Shown here piece after piece: positions 8,405-16,101 of a DNA stretch of 64,000 nt. A program made the translations under genes and the position numbers. The notes beneath the pieces were generated by a model. That model had not been told where the DNA came from and did not search any database. It saw only the letters and a program-made list of their open reading frames with translations. This DNA is from Kineococcus rhizosphaerae. GTDB taxonomy: Bacteria > Actinomycetota > Actinomycetes > Actinomycetales > Kineococcaceae. Numbering within the stretch: position 1 is the first letter of the stretch; each line of letters opens with the position of its first letter. Where the stretch lies: NCBI RefSeq assembly GCF_003002055.1, contig NZ_PVZF01000001.1:310001-374000 (forward strand), in the 5' to 3' direction.

Positions 8405-9033
8405 CAGCGCTCCTCGGGCTGGATGTGGACGACGCCGTGGCCTTCGAAGCGCAGGGAGAAGGCTTCGCCGGAGCTCTCGCCGACGAGGTTGCGCCAGGAG
8501 ACGTCGGTGACGAAGGACTGGCGGAGGTCGCCGGTGGAGCCGATGTAGGCGTCGGGGTCGACGACGAGGGGGGTGGCGGGGGTGACGCGCAGGGAGATCG
8601 GTGGTCCGCCGAGGGACAGCAGCGCGACCTGGCCGTGGCCGGTGACGGTGGTGGTGAACAGGCCCTGGCCGCTGGAGGCGCCCTGCAGGCCGGTGAAGGC
8701 GACGTCGGTGCGCAGGCCGTCGGACAGGCAGAGGATGCTCTCGGACTCGGCTTTGAGGGTGTCGCCGGCGAGGTCGAGGACGAGGAGGTGGCCGGCGTCG
8801 ACGGCGAAGTGGACGGTGCCGCGGCCGGTGACGTCCATGAGGGACAGGGATTCGCCGGTGAGTCGCTGCTTGAAGGCGGCGCGCAGGCCGCTGCCGCCGC
8901 CGGAGCCGGTGTGCTTGAACTGGACGTCGCCCTCGTAGGCGACCATCGAGCCGGTCTGGGCGCGCACGGCGCTGCCCTTGGACCCGTCGAGGTCGACGAC
9001 GAGGACGCGCGGTGTTTCCAACCGCCAGGACAC
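8404..9033 (-). CDS. AIM24 family protein (first tandem copy)
   Basis: This is the promoter-proximal member of the trio. The GTG at 9033 (209 residues, MSWRLETPRVLVVDLDG) is preferred because GAGGAGG lies five to six bases upstream. A GTG at 9057 would add eight residues but would place that ribosome-binding site inside the coding region. The GSMVAYEGDVQFKHTGSGGGSG segment and the GQGLFTTTVTGHG block are shared with the second copy. No catalytic motif is visible. The fixed order of three diverged copies suggests a hetero-oligomeric assembly, which is an inference only. Confidence 0.83.
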   Translation of the reverse strand: MSWRLETPRVLVVDLDGSKGSAVRAQTGSMVAYEGDVQFKHTGSGGGSGLRAAFKQRLTGESLSLMDVTGRGTVHFAVDAGHLLVLDLAGDTLKAESESILCLSDGLRTDVAFTGLQGASSGQGLFTTTVTGHGQVALLSLGGPPISLRVTPATPLVVDPDAYIGSTGDLRQSFVTDVSWRNLVGESSGEAFSLRFEGHGVVHIQPEER

Positions 9034-9108
9034 GGGTTCCTCCTCGGGGTTCGGCACGTCGGGAGTGCGTCGGGTGGGCCGTCGTGGTGCGGGTGGGGCC
9101 CGGACGTC

Positions 9109-9142
9109 GCGGGGGCGGTCACGACCTCGTGACCGCCCCCGC
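9109..9142 (-). terminator. Perfect 16-bp hairpin between DUF805 and AIM24 genes
   Basis: A 16-bp perfect inverted repeat (left arm GCGGGGGCGGTCACGA) has a two-base spacer. It lies 17 bases past the stop of the first DUF805 gene on the minus strand and before the AIM24 operon. A factor-independent terminator is the simplest reading. Confidence 0.65.
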
Positions 9143-9159
9143 GGCGGGTGCCGTGCGGG

Positions 9160-9624
9160 TCAGGACTGGCCGGGGGGGCCGTACGCGCTCGAGCGGCCGA
9201 AGGGCGGGAACGGGCCGCCGTGGCCCGGGCCCACGATCCCCTTGGGGTTGGGGCCGAAGCGGTTCGCGCCGGGCTCGCTGTCCTTGCAGGCCCAGACGAT
9301 GAAGATGATGACGAAGACGATCTGGACGATCGGGATGAGGACCAGCAACCACCAGAGGCCGGACTTGCCGATGTCGTGGAAGCGGCGCCAGCCGATGGCC
9401 AGGTTGGGCAGCAGGAGGGCGAGGCCGGCGAGGCTCTGGACGAGTCCGCCGCTGCGGCCGTACTCGGTGGTGTAGGAGGTGCCGAGGGCGGTGTCGAGGA
9501 GGCCGGCGACGGCGCTGACGATGACGTTGAAGAGCACCCAGAACCAGAACTCGGAGCGGCGTGCGCGCCCGGAGAACCTCACGTAGTTCGAGAACCCGGA
9601 TCTGATCGCTTGGCCGAAGCTCAC
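9160..9624 (-). CDS. DUF805 family membrane protein
   Basis: This 154-residue membrane protein carries the DUF805 signature: YVRFSGRARRSEFWFWVLFN near the N-terminus, then WRRFHDIGKSGLWWLLVLIP. Four hydrophobic segments are likely. The C-terminus is a cytoplasmic Gly/Pro-rich tail containing NRFGPNPKG. The start is GTG at 9624, with a GGAGGG site at a good distance. The role is unknown; DUF805 proteins are widespread small inner-membrane proteins. It is a paralogue of the next gene upstream, and each copy has its own downstream hairpin. Confidence 0.87.
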   Translation of the reverse strand: MSFGQAIRSGFSNYVRFSGRARRSEFWFWVLFNVIVSAVAGLLDTALGTSYTTEYGRSGGLVQSLAGLALLLPNLAIGWRRFHDIGKSGLWWLLVLIPIVQIVFVIIFIVWACKDSEPGANRFGPNPKGIVGPGHGGPFPPFGRSSAYGPPGQS

Positions 9625-9736
9625 GGCGGTCCCTCCGTCGGGCCCGGCGACTCCGGGCGGGTCCGTCCAGTGTGGCGTGATCTTGCGGTCGTGGCGTCGA
9701 GGACGGGGGGGTGTGTCGTGCGGGGACGGCGCGGGG

Positions 9737-9771
9737 GAGGGGGGGAGCGCGGTGCGGTGCTCACCCCCCTC
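9737..9771 (-). terminator. Hairpin terminator after the second DUF805 gene
   Basis: An inverted repeat with an eight-base G-run arm (GAGGGGGG pairing with CCCCCCTC) plus AGC/GCT, with a small bulge, lies 14 bases past the minus-strand stop at 9786. Confidence 0.5.
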
Positions 9772-9785
9772 GGCGGCCGGTGGGG

Positions 9786-10292
9786 TCAGAACCGGCCGGG
9801 CTGGCCGTACTGGCCGGGCTGGCCGCCGAACTGGTTGGGCTGGCCGGGGAACTGGCCGTACGCGTCGCCGACGCCCTTGGGGTTGGGGCCGTGCTGGTTG
9901 GGGCCGGGGACGGAGTCCATGACGTTGAAGACGAGCAGGACGATGCCGCCGAGGGGGACGAGGCTGATGAGGATCCACCAGCCGGAGCGTCCGGTGTCGT
10001 GCAGGCGCCGGACGTGGACGGCCAGGGAGGGCAGGAGCAGGGCGAGGCTGACCGCGCCGACGAGGAGGTAGAGCAGGACGAGGGCGATCGATCCGCCGGC
10101 GCCGACGGTGTCGGACCCGGTGGCGCTGGCGGCGCCGCCGACGGCGACGAGGGCGATGACCAGGGCGACGCCGAGGACGAGGCCGAGGAGGGTCTGGAAG
10201 AGGTAGAAGTACCAGTACTCGGAGCGGCGGGCCCGGCCGGTGAAGGTCGCGTACTGGCGCAGGCAGGTCTTGACGGCGTCCACGAAGCCCAC
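9786..10292 (-). CDS. DUF805 family membrane protein (paralogue)
   Basis: This 168-residue protein contains the DUF805 landmarks YATFTGRARRSEYWYFYLFQ and RRLHDTGRSGWWILISLVPLGG, about four membrane helices, and a Gln/Gly/Pro-rich tail (GQPGQYGQPG type repeats). The tail shares HGPNPKG with the sister protein. GTG at 10292 is chosen because an AGAAGGGG site lies about seven bases upstream and the DUF805 homology begins immediately after it. No function is established. Together with the sister gene it looks like a tandem duplication. Confidence 0.86.
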   Translation of the reverse strand: MGFVDAVKTCLRQYATFTGRARRSEYWYFYLFQTLLGLVLGVALVIALVAVGGAASATGSDTVGAGGSIALVLLYLLVGAVSLALLLPSLAVHVRRLHDTGRSGWWILISLVPLGGIVLLVFNVMDSVPGPNQHGPNPKGVGDAYGQFPGQPNQFGGQPGQYGQPGRF

Positions 10293-10391
10293 GGGGAGGC
10301 CCCTTCTGGTGCGGTGCGCGGTGGTTCCGCGCGGGGAGCACTCATCGTGACGCAGTTGATCACCGGCTGTGAGTGTTCTGGGGAGCAATCA

Positions 10392-10424
10392 CCCGTTGTG
10401 GTCACTGGGGGTGACCACGACGGG
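10392..10424 (-). terminator. Hairpin terminator after the PAC2 gene
   Basis: A 13-bp stem with one G-T wobble (CCCGTTGTGGTCA against TGACCACGACGGG) and a seven-base loop starts five bases past the PAC2 stop on the minus strand. Confidence 0.6.
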
Positions 10425-10428
10425 GGGG

Positions 10429-11325
10429 TCAGCCGCGGCGGGGTGGGTCGTCGCGCCGGCGCAGGTACCGCTCGAACTCACGGGCGATGGCTTCGCCGGA
10501 GGCTTCGGGCAGTTCGGCGGTGTCCTTGGCCTCTTCGAGCTGCTGGACGTACTCGGCGATCTCGGAGTCCTCCTCGGCGAGCTCGTCGACGCCGCGTTCC
10601 CAGGCGCGGGCGTCCTCGGGCAGGTCGCCGAGGGGGATGGACAGGTCGAGGAGCTCCTCGACGCGGCGCAGGAGGGCGAGGGTGCCCTTGGGCGAGGGGG
10701 GTTGCCCGACGTAGTGGGGGACGGCGGCCCACAGGGACACGGAGGCGATGCCGGCGGTGCTGACGGCGTCCTGGACGACGCCGACGATGCCGGTGGGGCC
10801 TTCGTAGCGGGAGGGTTCGATGTCGAGCTTGTCGACGAGCTCGGGGTCCTCGCTGCTGGAGGTGACGGGCAGGGGGCGGGTGTGGGGGACGTCGGCGAGG
10901 AGGGCGCCGAGGGTGAGGACGAGGGTGGCGCCGTGCTCGACGGCGACGGCGACGATCTCCTGGGCGTAGGTGCGCCAGCGCATGGACGGTTCGATGCCGC
11001 GCACGAGGATGACGTCGCGGGGGGCGTCGGGCAGCTGGACGTAGGAGATCCGGGTGGTGGGCCAGGTGAGGCGCCGGCGGCCGTCGTCGTCGAAGTGGAC
11101 GGTGGGCCGGTTGACCTGGAAGTCGTGGTAGAGCTCGGGGTCGAACTCGGTGAGATCGGCGGCGTCCCACACGTCGTGCAGGTGGGCGACGGCCTGGCTG
11201 GCGGACTCGCCGGCGTCGTTCCAGCCCTCGAAGGCCGCGATGACGACGGGGTTGCGCAGGACGACGTCGTCGGTGGACTCGTCCGTGGCGTCGTCCGTCG
11301 TGGGGTCGGCAGGCTGCTCTGGCAC
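10429..11325 (-). CDS. PAC2 family protein
   Basis: The 298-residue product belongs to the PAC2 (proteasome assembly chaperone 2-like) superfamily. The typical block VVIAAFEGWNDAGESASQA lies after an acidic, disordered N-terminus of about 20 residues rich in Asp and Thr. FVVDLR-type loops are replaced by DVILVRGIEPSMRW, and a helical acidic region lies near the C-terminus. A direct role in the actinobacterial proteasome is not demonstrated for this family. GTG at 11325 has a TAGGGT hexamer six bases upstream on the minus strand, so it is probably leaderless. It is divergent from the HAD gene. Confidence 0.87.
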   Translation of the reverse strand: MPEQPADPTTDDATDESTDDVVLRNPVVIAAFEGWNDAGESASQAVAHLHDVWDAADLTEFDPELYHDFQVNRPTVHFDDDGRRRLTWPTTRISYVQLPDAPRDVILVRGIEPSMRWRTYAQEIVAVAVEHGATLVLTLGALLADVPHTRPLPVTSSSEDPELVDKLDIEPSRYEGPTGIVGVVQDAVSTAGIASVSLWAAVPHYVGQPPSPKGTLALLRRVEELLDLSIPLGDLPEDARAWERGVDELAEEDSEIAEYVQQLEEAKDTAELPEASGEAIAREFERYLRRRDDPPRRG

Positions 11326-11331
11326 GTCCCA

Positions 11332-11337
11332 ACCCTA
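11332..11337 (-). promoter_or_regulatory. -10 element of the PAC2 gene
   Basis: The minus-strand hexamer TAGGGT lies six bases before the GTG at 11325. It overlaps the plus-strand -10 of the HAD gene by two bases. Confidence 0.55.
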
Positions 11338-11341
11338 GACT
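11336..11341 (+). promoter_or_regulatory. -10 element of the HAD phosphatase gene
   Basis: TAGACT lies nine bases before the ATG at 11351, so the predicted 5' leader is only a few bases. Its TA is shared with the divergent PAC2 -10. Confidence 0.45.
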
Positions 11342-11350
11342 CACGCCCTG

Positions 11351-12073
11351 ATGAACCCCGACAGCACGACTCCAGGACCAGCCGTCCAGCTCCCCGCCGC
11401 CGTGCTGTGGGACATGGACGGGACGTTGGTGGACTCCGAGCCGCACTGGATCGCGGCGGAGACGGCCCTGCTGGGGCGTCACGGGGCGTCGTGGTCGCAC
11501 GAGCAGGCGCTGGCGCTGGTGGGCAGCGCGCTGCCGGAGTCGGGGCGGGTGCTGGCCGAGCACGTGCGGGCCTGCACGGGCGTGGTGCTGGACCCGGCGG
11601 CGGTGGTCGCCGAGCTCGTCGAGGCGGTGAACGTCCAGGTGCGGGCGGCGGTGGTGTGGCGGCCGGGGGCGCTGGAGCTGCTGGCGGCGCTGGGGGCGGC
11701 GGGGGTGCCGTGCGCGCTGGTGACGATGTCGTACCGGTCGCTGGCGGACACGGTCGCGGCGATGGTGCCGGGGGCGTTCTCGGTGGTGGTCGCCGGTGAC
11801 GAGGTGGAGCGCGGCAAGCCGTCGCCGGACCCGTACCTGCGGGCGGCGCAGCTGCTGGGGGTGGACGTGCGGCGGTGCGTGGTGATCGAGGACTCCCCGA
11901 CGGGGGTGGCCTCGGGGGAGGCTGCGGGGGCGAACGTGCTGGCGTGCCCGCACATGGTGCCGATCCCCGCGGCGCCCGGGCGCAGCCGGGTGGCGTCGCT
12001 GGCGCAGGTGGACCCGGCGGCGCTGGGGCGGATCGCGGCGGGCGAGTCGCTGGACGCGCTCGTGGAGGTCTGA
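11351..12073 (+). CDS. HAD family phosphatase (beta-phosphoglucomutase-like)
   Basis: This 240-residue hydrolase shows all four HAD motifs. Motif I is WDMDGTLVDSEPHW with the nucleophilic and acid/base Asp residues. Motif II Thr lies in LVTMSYRS, motif III Lys in VERGKPSPDPYL, and motif IV Asp in VVIEDSPTGV. A helical cap between motifs I and II (about residues 35-95) places it in subclass I. The substrate is unknown; sugar phosphates are typical. It is convergent with the RecB-like nuclease gene, with eight bases between the stops. Confidence 0.88.
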   Translation: MNPDSTTPGPAVQLPAAVLWDMDGTLVDSEPHWIAAETALLGRHGASWSHEQALALVGSALPESGRVLAEHVRACTGVVLDPAAVVAELVEAVNVQVRAAVVWRPGALELLAALGAAGVPCALVTMSYRSLADTVAAMVPGAFSVVVAGDEVERGKPSPDPYLRAAQLLGVDVRRCVVIEDSPTGVASGEAAGANVLACPHMVPIPAAPGRSRVASLAQVDPAALGRIAAGESLDALVEV

Positions 12074-12081
12074 GGCCCCGC

Positions 12082-13005
12082 CTACGCGGGTGCCACCTGC
12101 GGGCCGGGGCGGGCCGCGGCCGGCAGGGGCGGGGGTGTGCCGCCGAAGCTGGGGCAGAGGGCCTTGTGGTCGCACCAGGCGCACGTCCGCCCGGGCCGGG
12201 GGCGCCAGTCGCCGCTGCGGCGGTTGCGTTCGATGGCGTCCCACAGGGCGCGGACCTTGCGTTCGGTGGCGAGCAGGTCGTCCTCGTCGGGGGCGTAGCT
12301 GACGATCTCGCCGGAGCCGAGGTAGACGAGCTGCAGGAGCTGGGGGACCCGGCCGCGCAGCCGCCACAGGACGAGGGCGTAGAAGCGCATCTGGAACATG
12401 GCCTTGGCCTCGAAGGTCTGCGAGGGGGCGCGGCCGGTCTTGTAGTCCACGACGCGCATGGCCCCGCCGGGGGCGACGTCGAGGCGGTCGACGATGCCGC
12501 GCAGCAGCAGGTCGTCGGTGAGGTCGACCTCGACGCGCACCTCGCGCCCGGCGGGTTCGAGGCGGGTGGGGTCCTCGAGGTCGAAGTAGCGCTGCAGGAG
12601 CTTGCGGGCGCTGTCGAGCCAGGCCTGCAGGGGGGCGTCGGTGCGGTCCGCGTCGTCGTCGGCGGCGTCGGCGGGTGGGGCGAAGAGCGTTCCGACGCGC
12701 GGTTCGCGCTCGACGAGCTCGCGCCACTGGTCCTCGACCATGGAGCAGGCCCGTTCGGGGGTGCGCTGGTCGGCGGGCAGGTCGAAGAGGCGTTCGAGGA
12801 CGGCGTGGACGACGGTGCCGCGCGCGGCGGACGCGCTGGGGGTCTCGGGGAGCCGGTCGATGGTGCGGAAGCGGTACAGCAGCGGGCACTGCATGAAGTC
12901 GGCGGCGCGCGAGGGTGACAGGGCCCGGCGGGGGGTGACCTCGGCGGGGGCCTGGGCGTCGGGTCCGGCCTCGGCGGGAGGCGGTTGCTGGACGCCGTCG
13001 GTCAC
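12082..13005 (-). CDS. RecB-family PD-(D/E)XK exonuclease with iron-sulfur cluster cysteines
   Basis: This 307-residue nuclease-only protein resembles the C-terminal domain of AddB/RecB. ARGTVVHAVLERLF gives the early nuclease His, and VDYKTGR carries the catalytic Asp and Lys. Four cysteines, one in the N-terminal FMQCPLLYRF and three in RTCAWCDHKALC, match the 4Fe-4S staple of AddB/Cas4-type nucleases. The tail is Pro/Ala-rich. GTG at 13005 follows a TAGAGT hexamer by six bases. The role is probably DNA repair, but no helicase partner is adjacent, so its function stays open. Confidence 0.88.
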   Translation of the reverse strand: MTDGVQQPPPAEAGPDAQAPAEVTPRRALSPSRAADFMQCPLLYRFRTIDRLPETPSASAARGTVVHAVLERLFDLPADQRTPERACSMVEDQWRELVEREPRVGTLFAPPADAADDDADRTDAPLQAWLDSARKLLQRYFDLEDPTRLEPAGREVRVEVDLTDDLLLRGIVDRLDVAPGGAMRVVDYKTGRAPSQTFEAKAMFQMRFYALVLWRLRGRVPQLLQLVYLGSGEIVSYAPDEDDLLATERKVRALWDAIERNRRSGDWRPRPGRTCAWCDHKALCPSFGGTPPPLPAAARPGPQVAPA

Positions 13006-13011
13006 GGGTCC

Positions 13012-13017
13012 ACTCTA
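13012..13017 (-). promoter_or_regulatory. -10 element for the leaderless RecB-like gene
   Basis: The minus-strand hexamer TAGAGT lies six bases upstream of the GTG at 13005. Confidence 0.55.
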
Positions 13018-13063
13018 CGGCGCGCTCGGGTGGTCCCCGGGCGGGTCGCCCGGCGGGCCCACC

Positions 13064-13069
13064 TAGGAT
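13064..13069 (+). promoter_or_regulatory. -10 element before the leader ORF and site-2 protease gene
   Basis: TAGGAT lies six bases before an ATG at 13076. That ATG opens a 17-codon frame rather than the protease gene itself. Confidence 0.5.
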
Positions 13070-13075
13070 CGGTGG

Positions 13076-13129
13076 ATGCAGGTGTGGTGCGGTCGTGTCC
13101 GCGGTCCCGTCGTCGGTGGAGCCTCGTGA
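13076..13129 (+). CDS. Candidate 17-residue leader peptide coupled to the site-2 protease gene
   Basis: The ATG lies exactly six bases after a TAGGAT -10 element, the spacing seen at most leaderless genes in this window. The frame encodes MQVWCGRVRGPVVGGAS and stops with TGA at 13127-13129. That stop overlaps the protease GTG at 13126 (GTGA). Ribosomes finishing the short frame would reach the protease start directly. No homologue can be named; whether the peptide or only the act of translation matters is unknown. Confidence 0.45.
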   Translation: MQVWCGRVRGPVVGGAS

Positions 13130-14262
13130 GGGCCGGCATCTCCCTGGGGCGGCCGTTCGGGGTGCCGTTGTGGCTGGCCCCGTCGTGGTTCCTGTTCGCG
13201 GCGGTCATCGTGTGGTTCTTCGCGCCCGTGGTGCAGTACCGGGTGCCGGGTCCGGCGTCGTACGTGGTGGCGTTCGGGTACGCGGTGCTGCTGCTGGTCT
13301 CGGTGCTGCTGCACGAGGTCGCGCACGCGCTGGCCGCGCGGTGGTCGGGGATGCGGGTGACGGGGATCGTCCTGAACGTGTGGGGCGGGTTCACCTCGCA
13401 CGAGGGCCGCACGGGGCCGGGGCGCAGCCTGCTCATCGCCGTGGTGGGGCCGGTCGTGAACGCCGTCATCGCGCTGGTCGCGTGGCGGGTGGGTCTGGTC
13501 GTGCGGGCCGAGCCCGACGGCGGGGGCGTCGTGGGGTTGTTGCTGGGGGCGCTGACGTTGTCGAACGCGCTGCTGGCGGTGTTCAACCTGCTGCCGGGGC
13601 TGCCGCTGGACGGTGGTCACGCGCTGGAGGCGGTCGTCTGGAAGGTCCGCGGGGACCGGCTGGCCGGGACGGTGGCGGCCGGGTGGGTCGGGCGGGTCCT
13701 GGCGGTGCTGGTCTTCGTCGCCGGGCTGCTGGTGCCGCGCCTGCTGGGCTGGGGCCAGTCCCTGACGGACATCGTGTGGGCCGGGCTGGTCGGGGCGCTG
13801 CTGTGGCAGGGCGCCTCGGAGGCGCTGAAGTTCGCGACGGTGGCCCGGCGGGTGCCGGCGCTGTCGGCGCGGGCGCTGCAGCGGCCGGCGATCGGGGTGA
13901 ACGCGCGGGCCACCGTCGAGGAGGTCGTGCGCTCGGCGCGGGCGGCGATCGACGCGGGCGCCACGGCGGCCTCGCAGCGGGACCTGGAGGTCGTGCTGGT
14001 CACCGACGACGGGGTCCCGGTGGCGGTCGTGGACACCGCGGCGCTGCGGCAGGTGCCGGCCGAGCGGCGGACGTCGCTGGGGGCCGGGGCCACGGCGCGG
14101 GCGTTGCCGCCGCGGTCGTGGCTGCCGGAGGACCTGGCCGGGGAGGACCTGCTGCAGGCGGTGCAGGTGCGCCCGGGCGAGCACGTGGTGGTGGACACTG
14201 CTGGGCGGGTGCGGGGACTGCTGCACACCGGTGACGTGATCGCGGCCGTGACGGCCCGCTGA
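13126..14262 (+). CDS. Site-2 protease family membrane metalloprotease (M50) with CBS-like tail
   Basis: This 378-residue intramembrane zinc protease has the catalytic HEVAH motif in SVLLHEVAHALAARWSG (about residues 61-77). The second metal ligand is in a later NLLPGLPLDGGHALE segment (about 153-167). About six hydrophobic segments precede a soluble C-terminal half that resembles a CBS-domain pair (RPAIGVNARATVEEV and VVLVTDDGVPVAVVD). The GTG at 13126 has a GGTGGA site six bases upstream and overlaps the stop of a short upstream frame. Substrates of such proteases are often anti-sigma factors; none is evident here. Confidence 0.9.
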   Translation: MRAGISLGRPFGVPLWLAPSWFLFAAVIVWFFAPVVQYRVPGPASYVVAFGYAVLLLVSVLLHEVAHALAARWSGMRVTGIVLNVWGGFTSHEGRTGPGRSLLIAVVGPVVNAVIALVAWRVGLVVRAEPDGGGVVGLLLGALTLSNALLAVFNLLPGLPLDGGHALEAVVWKVRGDRLAGTVAAGWVGRVLAVLVFVAGLLVPRLLGWGQSLTDIVWAGLVGALLWQGASEALKFATVARRVPALSARALQRPAIGVNARATVEEVVRSARAAIDAGATAASQRDLEVVLVTDDGVPVAVVDTAALRQVPAERRTSLGAGATARALPPRSWLPEDLAGEDLLQAVQVRPGEHVVVDTAGRVRGLLHTGDVIAAVTAR

Positions 14263-14300
14263 GCGTCGCCCGACGTTCGACCGACTGGAAGAGGCTCTTC

Positions 14301-15362
14301 GTGATCGACCCTGCCCACCCGCCGACGGGTGCGAACACCCGCCGTGGTCCGCTGCGCGAGGGCGAGCGGGTGCAGTTGACCGACCCGCGGGGCCGGATGC
14401 ACACGATCACCCTGACCGCGGGGGCCGAGTTCCACACCCACCGGGGCAAGTTCCTGCACGACGATCTCATCGGCCGTCCCGACGCGACGACGATCGTGAA
14501 CACGGCCATGATCGAGTACCTCGTGATGCGCCCGCTGCTGACGGACTTCGTGCTGTCGATGCCGCGCGGGGCCGCGGTCGTCTACCCCAAGGACGCGGGC
14601 CAGATCGTGCAGATGGCCGACGTGTTCCCCGGGGCCACGGTCATCGAGGCCGGGGTCGGGTCGGGGGCGTTGACGATGTCGCTGCTGCGGTCCGTCGGCG
14701 ACGGCGGGCAGGTGCACTCCTTCGAGCGGCGCCAGGACTTCGCCGACGTCGCCACCGGCAACGTGGAGACGTTCTTCGGCGGGCCGCACCCGGCGTGGAC
14801 GCTGCGGGTGGGCGACCTGGTGGAGACGCTGCCGTCGACGGGCCTGCTGGCCGACCGGGCGGTGCTGGACATGCTCGCGCCGTGGGAGTGCCTGGACGCC
14901 GTCGCCGACCACCTCGCCCCCGGGGGTGTGCTGATCTGCTACGTGGCGACGGCCACGCAGTTGTCGCGGGTGGCGGAGGCGATGCGGGCCGCGGGCCGCT
15001 GGACCGAGCCGGAGGCGTGGGAGTCGATGGTGCGCGGCTGGCACCTGGAAGGGCTGGCGGTGCGCCCGCAGCACCGGATGATCGGGCACACGGGGTTCCT
15101 CATCACCTCCCGGCGCCTGGCGGACGGGTTCACCCCGCCGCTGCGCAAGCGCCGTCCGGCCCCCGGTGCCTACCCGGTCGACGTCGAGGGCGGCGACGGG
15201 GCGGGCGCCGAGGTGGAGGTCGTGGAGGGCACCGAGTACGGGGACCGGCCGATCTCGGACCGCAAGGTCCGCAAGGCCGCCCGGGAGGCCGCGCGCGGTG
15301 CGCAGGCCTCGGCCGGGACCGACGCCGACGCTGACAGCGCCGGCGCCGGGGCTGAGGACTGA
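14301..15362 (+). CDS. trmI: tRNA (adenine(58)-N1)-methyltransferase TrmI
   Basis: This SAM-dependent enzyme makes m1A58 in the tRNA T-loop. The 353-residue protein has the TrmI order: an N-terminal beta-barrel-like part (residues 15-90), the SAM-binding loop EAGVGSGALTMSLLR (about 116-130), an acidic loop FERRQDFADVA and the catalytic-domain DMLAPWECLD. The tail is Asp/Ala-rich and disordered. GTG at 14301 is preceded by GGAAGAGG, six bases away. That site sits inside a short palindrome (14288-14300) that could pair it. It converges on the ThuA gene, with four bases between the stops. Confidence 0.92.
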   Translation: MIDPAHPPTGANTRRGPLREGERVQLTDPRGRMHTITLTAGAEFHTHRGKFLHDDLIGRPDATTIVNTAMIEYLVMRPLLTDFVLSMPRGAAVVYPKDAGQIVQMADVFPGATVIEAGVGSGALTMSLLRSVGDGGQVHSFERRQDFADVATGNVETFFGGPHPAWTLRVGDLVETLPSTGLLADRAVLDMLAPWECLDAVADHLAPGGVLICYVATATQLSRVAEAMRAAGRWTEPEAWESMVRGWHLEGLAVRPQHRMIGHTGFLITSRRLADGFTPPLRKRRPAPGAYPVDVEGGDGAGAEVEVVEGTEYGDRPISDRKVRKAAREAARGAQASAGTDADADSAGAGAED

Positions 15363-15366
15363 GCCC

Positions 15367-16101
15367 TCAGAGCAGCCACTGCCGGGGCGGGTTGGTGACC
15401 CCGGGGACCTGACGGTCCCCGGGGGCCGGCGCGGCCCAGCGCACGCCGTTGGCCAGGACCTGCTGGATCTCGGCCTGCTGGTAGACGGGGTACTCCTGGT
15501 CGCCGGGGGAGAAGTAGAAGATCCTCCCCTTGCCGCGGGTGAAGGTGACCCCGGAGCGGAAGACCTCCCCGCCGGCGAAGGAGCTGATGAAGACCAGGTC
15601 GTCGGGGTCGGGGATGTCGAACAGTTCGCCGTACATCTCCTGGCGGGGGATGACGAGCGGGTGCGGGATCCCGGCGGCGATGGGGTGCGACGGTTTGACC
15701 GTCCACACCAGTTCCTGCTCGCCCTCGTTGCGCCAGGCCAGCGAGCAGGTCGTCCCGAGCAGGCTGCGGAAGATCTTCGAGAAGTGCCCGGAGTGCAGGA
15801 CGAGGAGGCCCGTGCCCGCCAGGACGTGCTCCTTGACGCGTTCCACGACGGCGTCGTCGACCTGGTCGTGGGCGACGTGGCCCCACCACAGGATGACGTC
15901 GGTGCCCGCCAGGACCTCTTCGCTCAGTCCGTGCTCGGGGTCGGCGAGGGTGGCCGTCGTCACCTGCGCGTCGGGCAGCAGGCGGCGCAGGCCGGCGGCG
16001 ATGGCGCCGTGCATGCCCTCGGGGTAGTACTCGGCGATGTTCGCGGGGCTGCCGTTCGCCTCGTGGACGCCTTCGTTCCAGACCAGGACGCGCAGGCTCA
16101 T
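15367..16101 (-). CDS. ThuA domain protein (trehalose-utilisation-like)
   Basis: The 244-residue protein has the ThuA-like, class I glutamine-amidotransferase-type fold: [10 protein letters not shown] at the start, [14 protein letters not shown] and [13 protein letters not shown] in the middle, and [16 protein letters not shown] near the end. In Sinorhizobium ThuA acts with ThuB in trehalose breakdown through keto-sugar intermediates; the bacterial chemistry is otherwise poorly defined. Its ATG overlaps the stop of the Gfo/Idh/MocA gene by four bases (ATGA). The pairing with an oxidoreductase therefore mirrors thuAB, although no sugar transporter is nearby. Confidence 0.87.
   Translation of the reverse strand: MSLRVLVWNEGVHEANGSPANIAEYYPEGMHGAIAAGLRRLLPDAQVTTATLADPEHGLSEEVLAGTDVILWWGHVAHDQVDDAVVERVKEHVLAGTGLLVLHSGHFSKIFRSLLGTTCSLAWRNEGEQELVWTVKPSHPIAAGIPHPLVIPRQEMYGELFDIPDPDDLVFISSFAGGEVFRSGVTFTRGKGRIFYFSPGDQEYPVYQQAEIQQVLANGVRWAAPAPGDRQVPGVTNPPRQWLL

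Noticed and set aside
6963-9122. Single 719-codon frame covering the AIM24 region
   Set aside because: Only its last 257 codons encode a recognisable protein. The rest is out of frame with the two upstream AIM24 genes.
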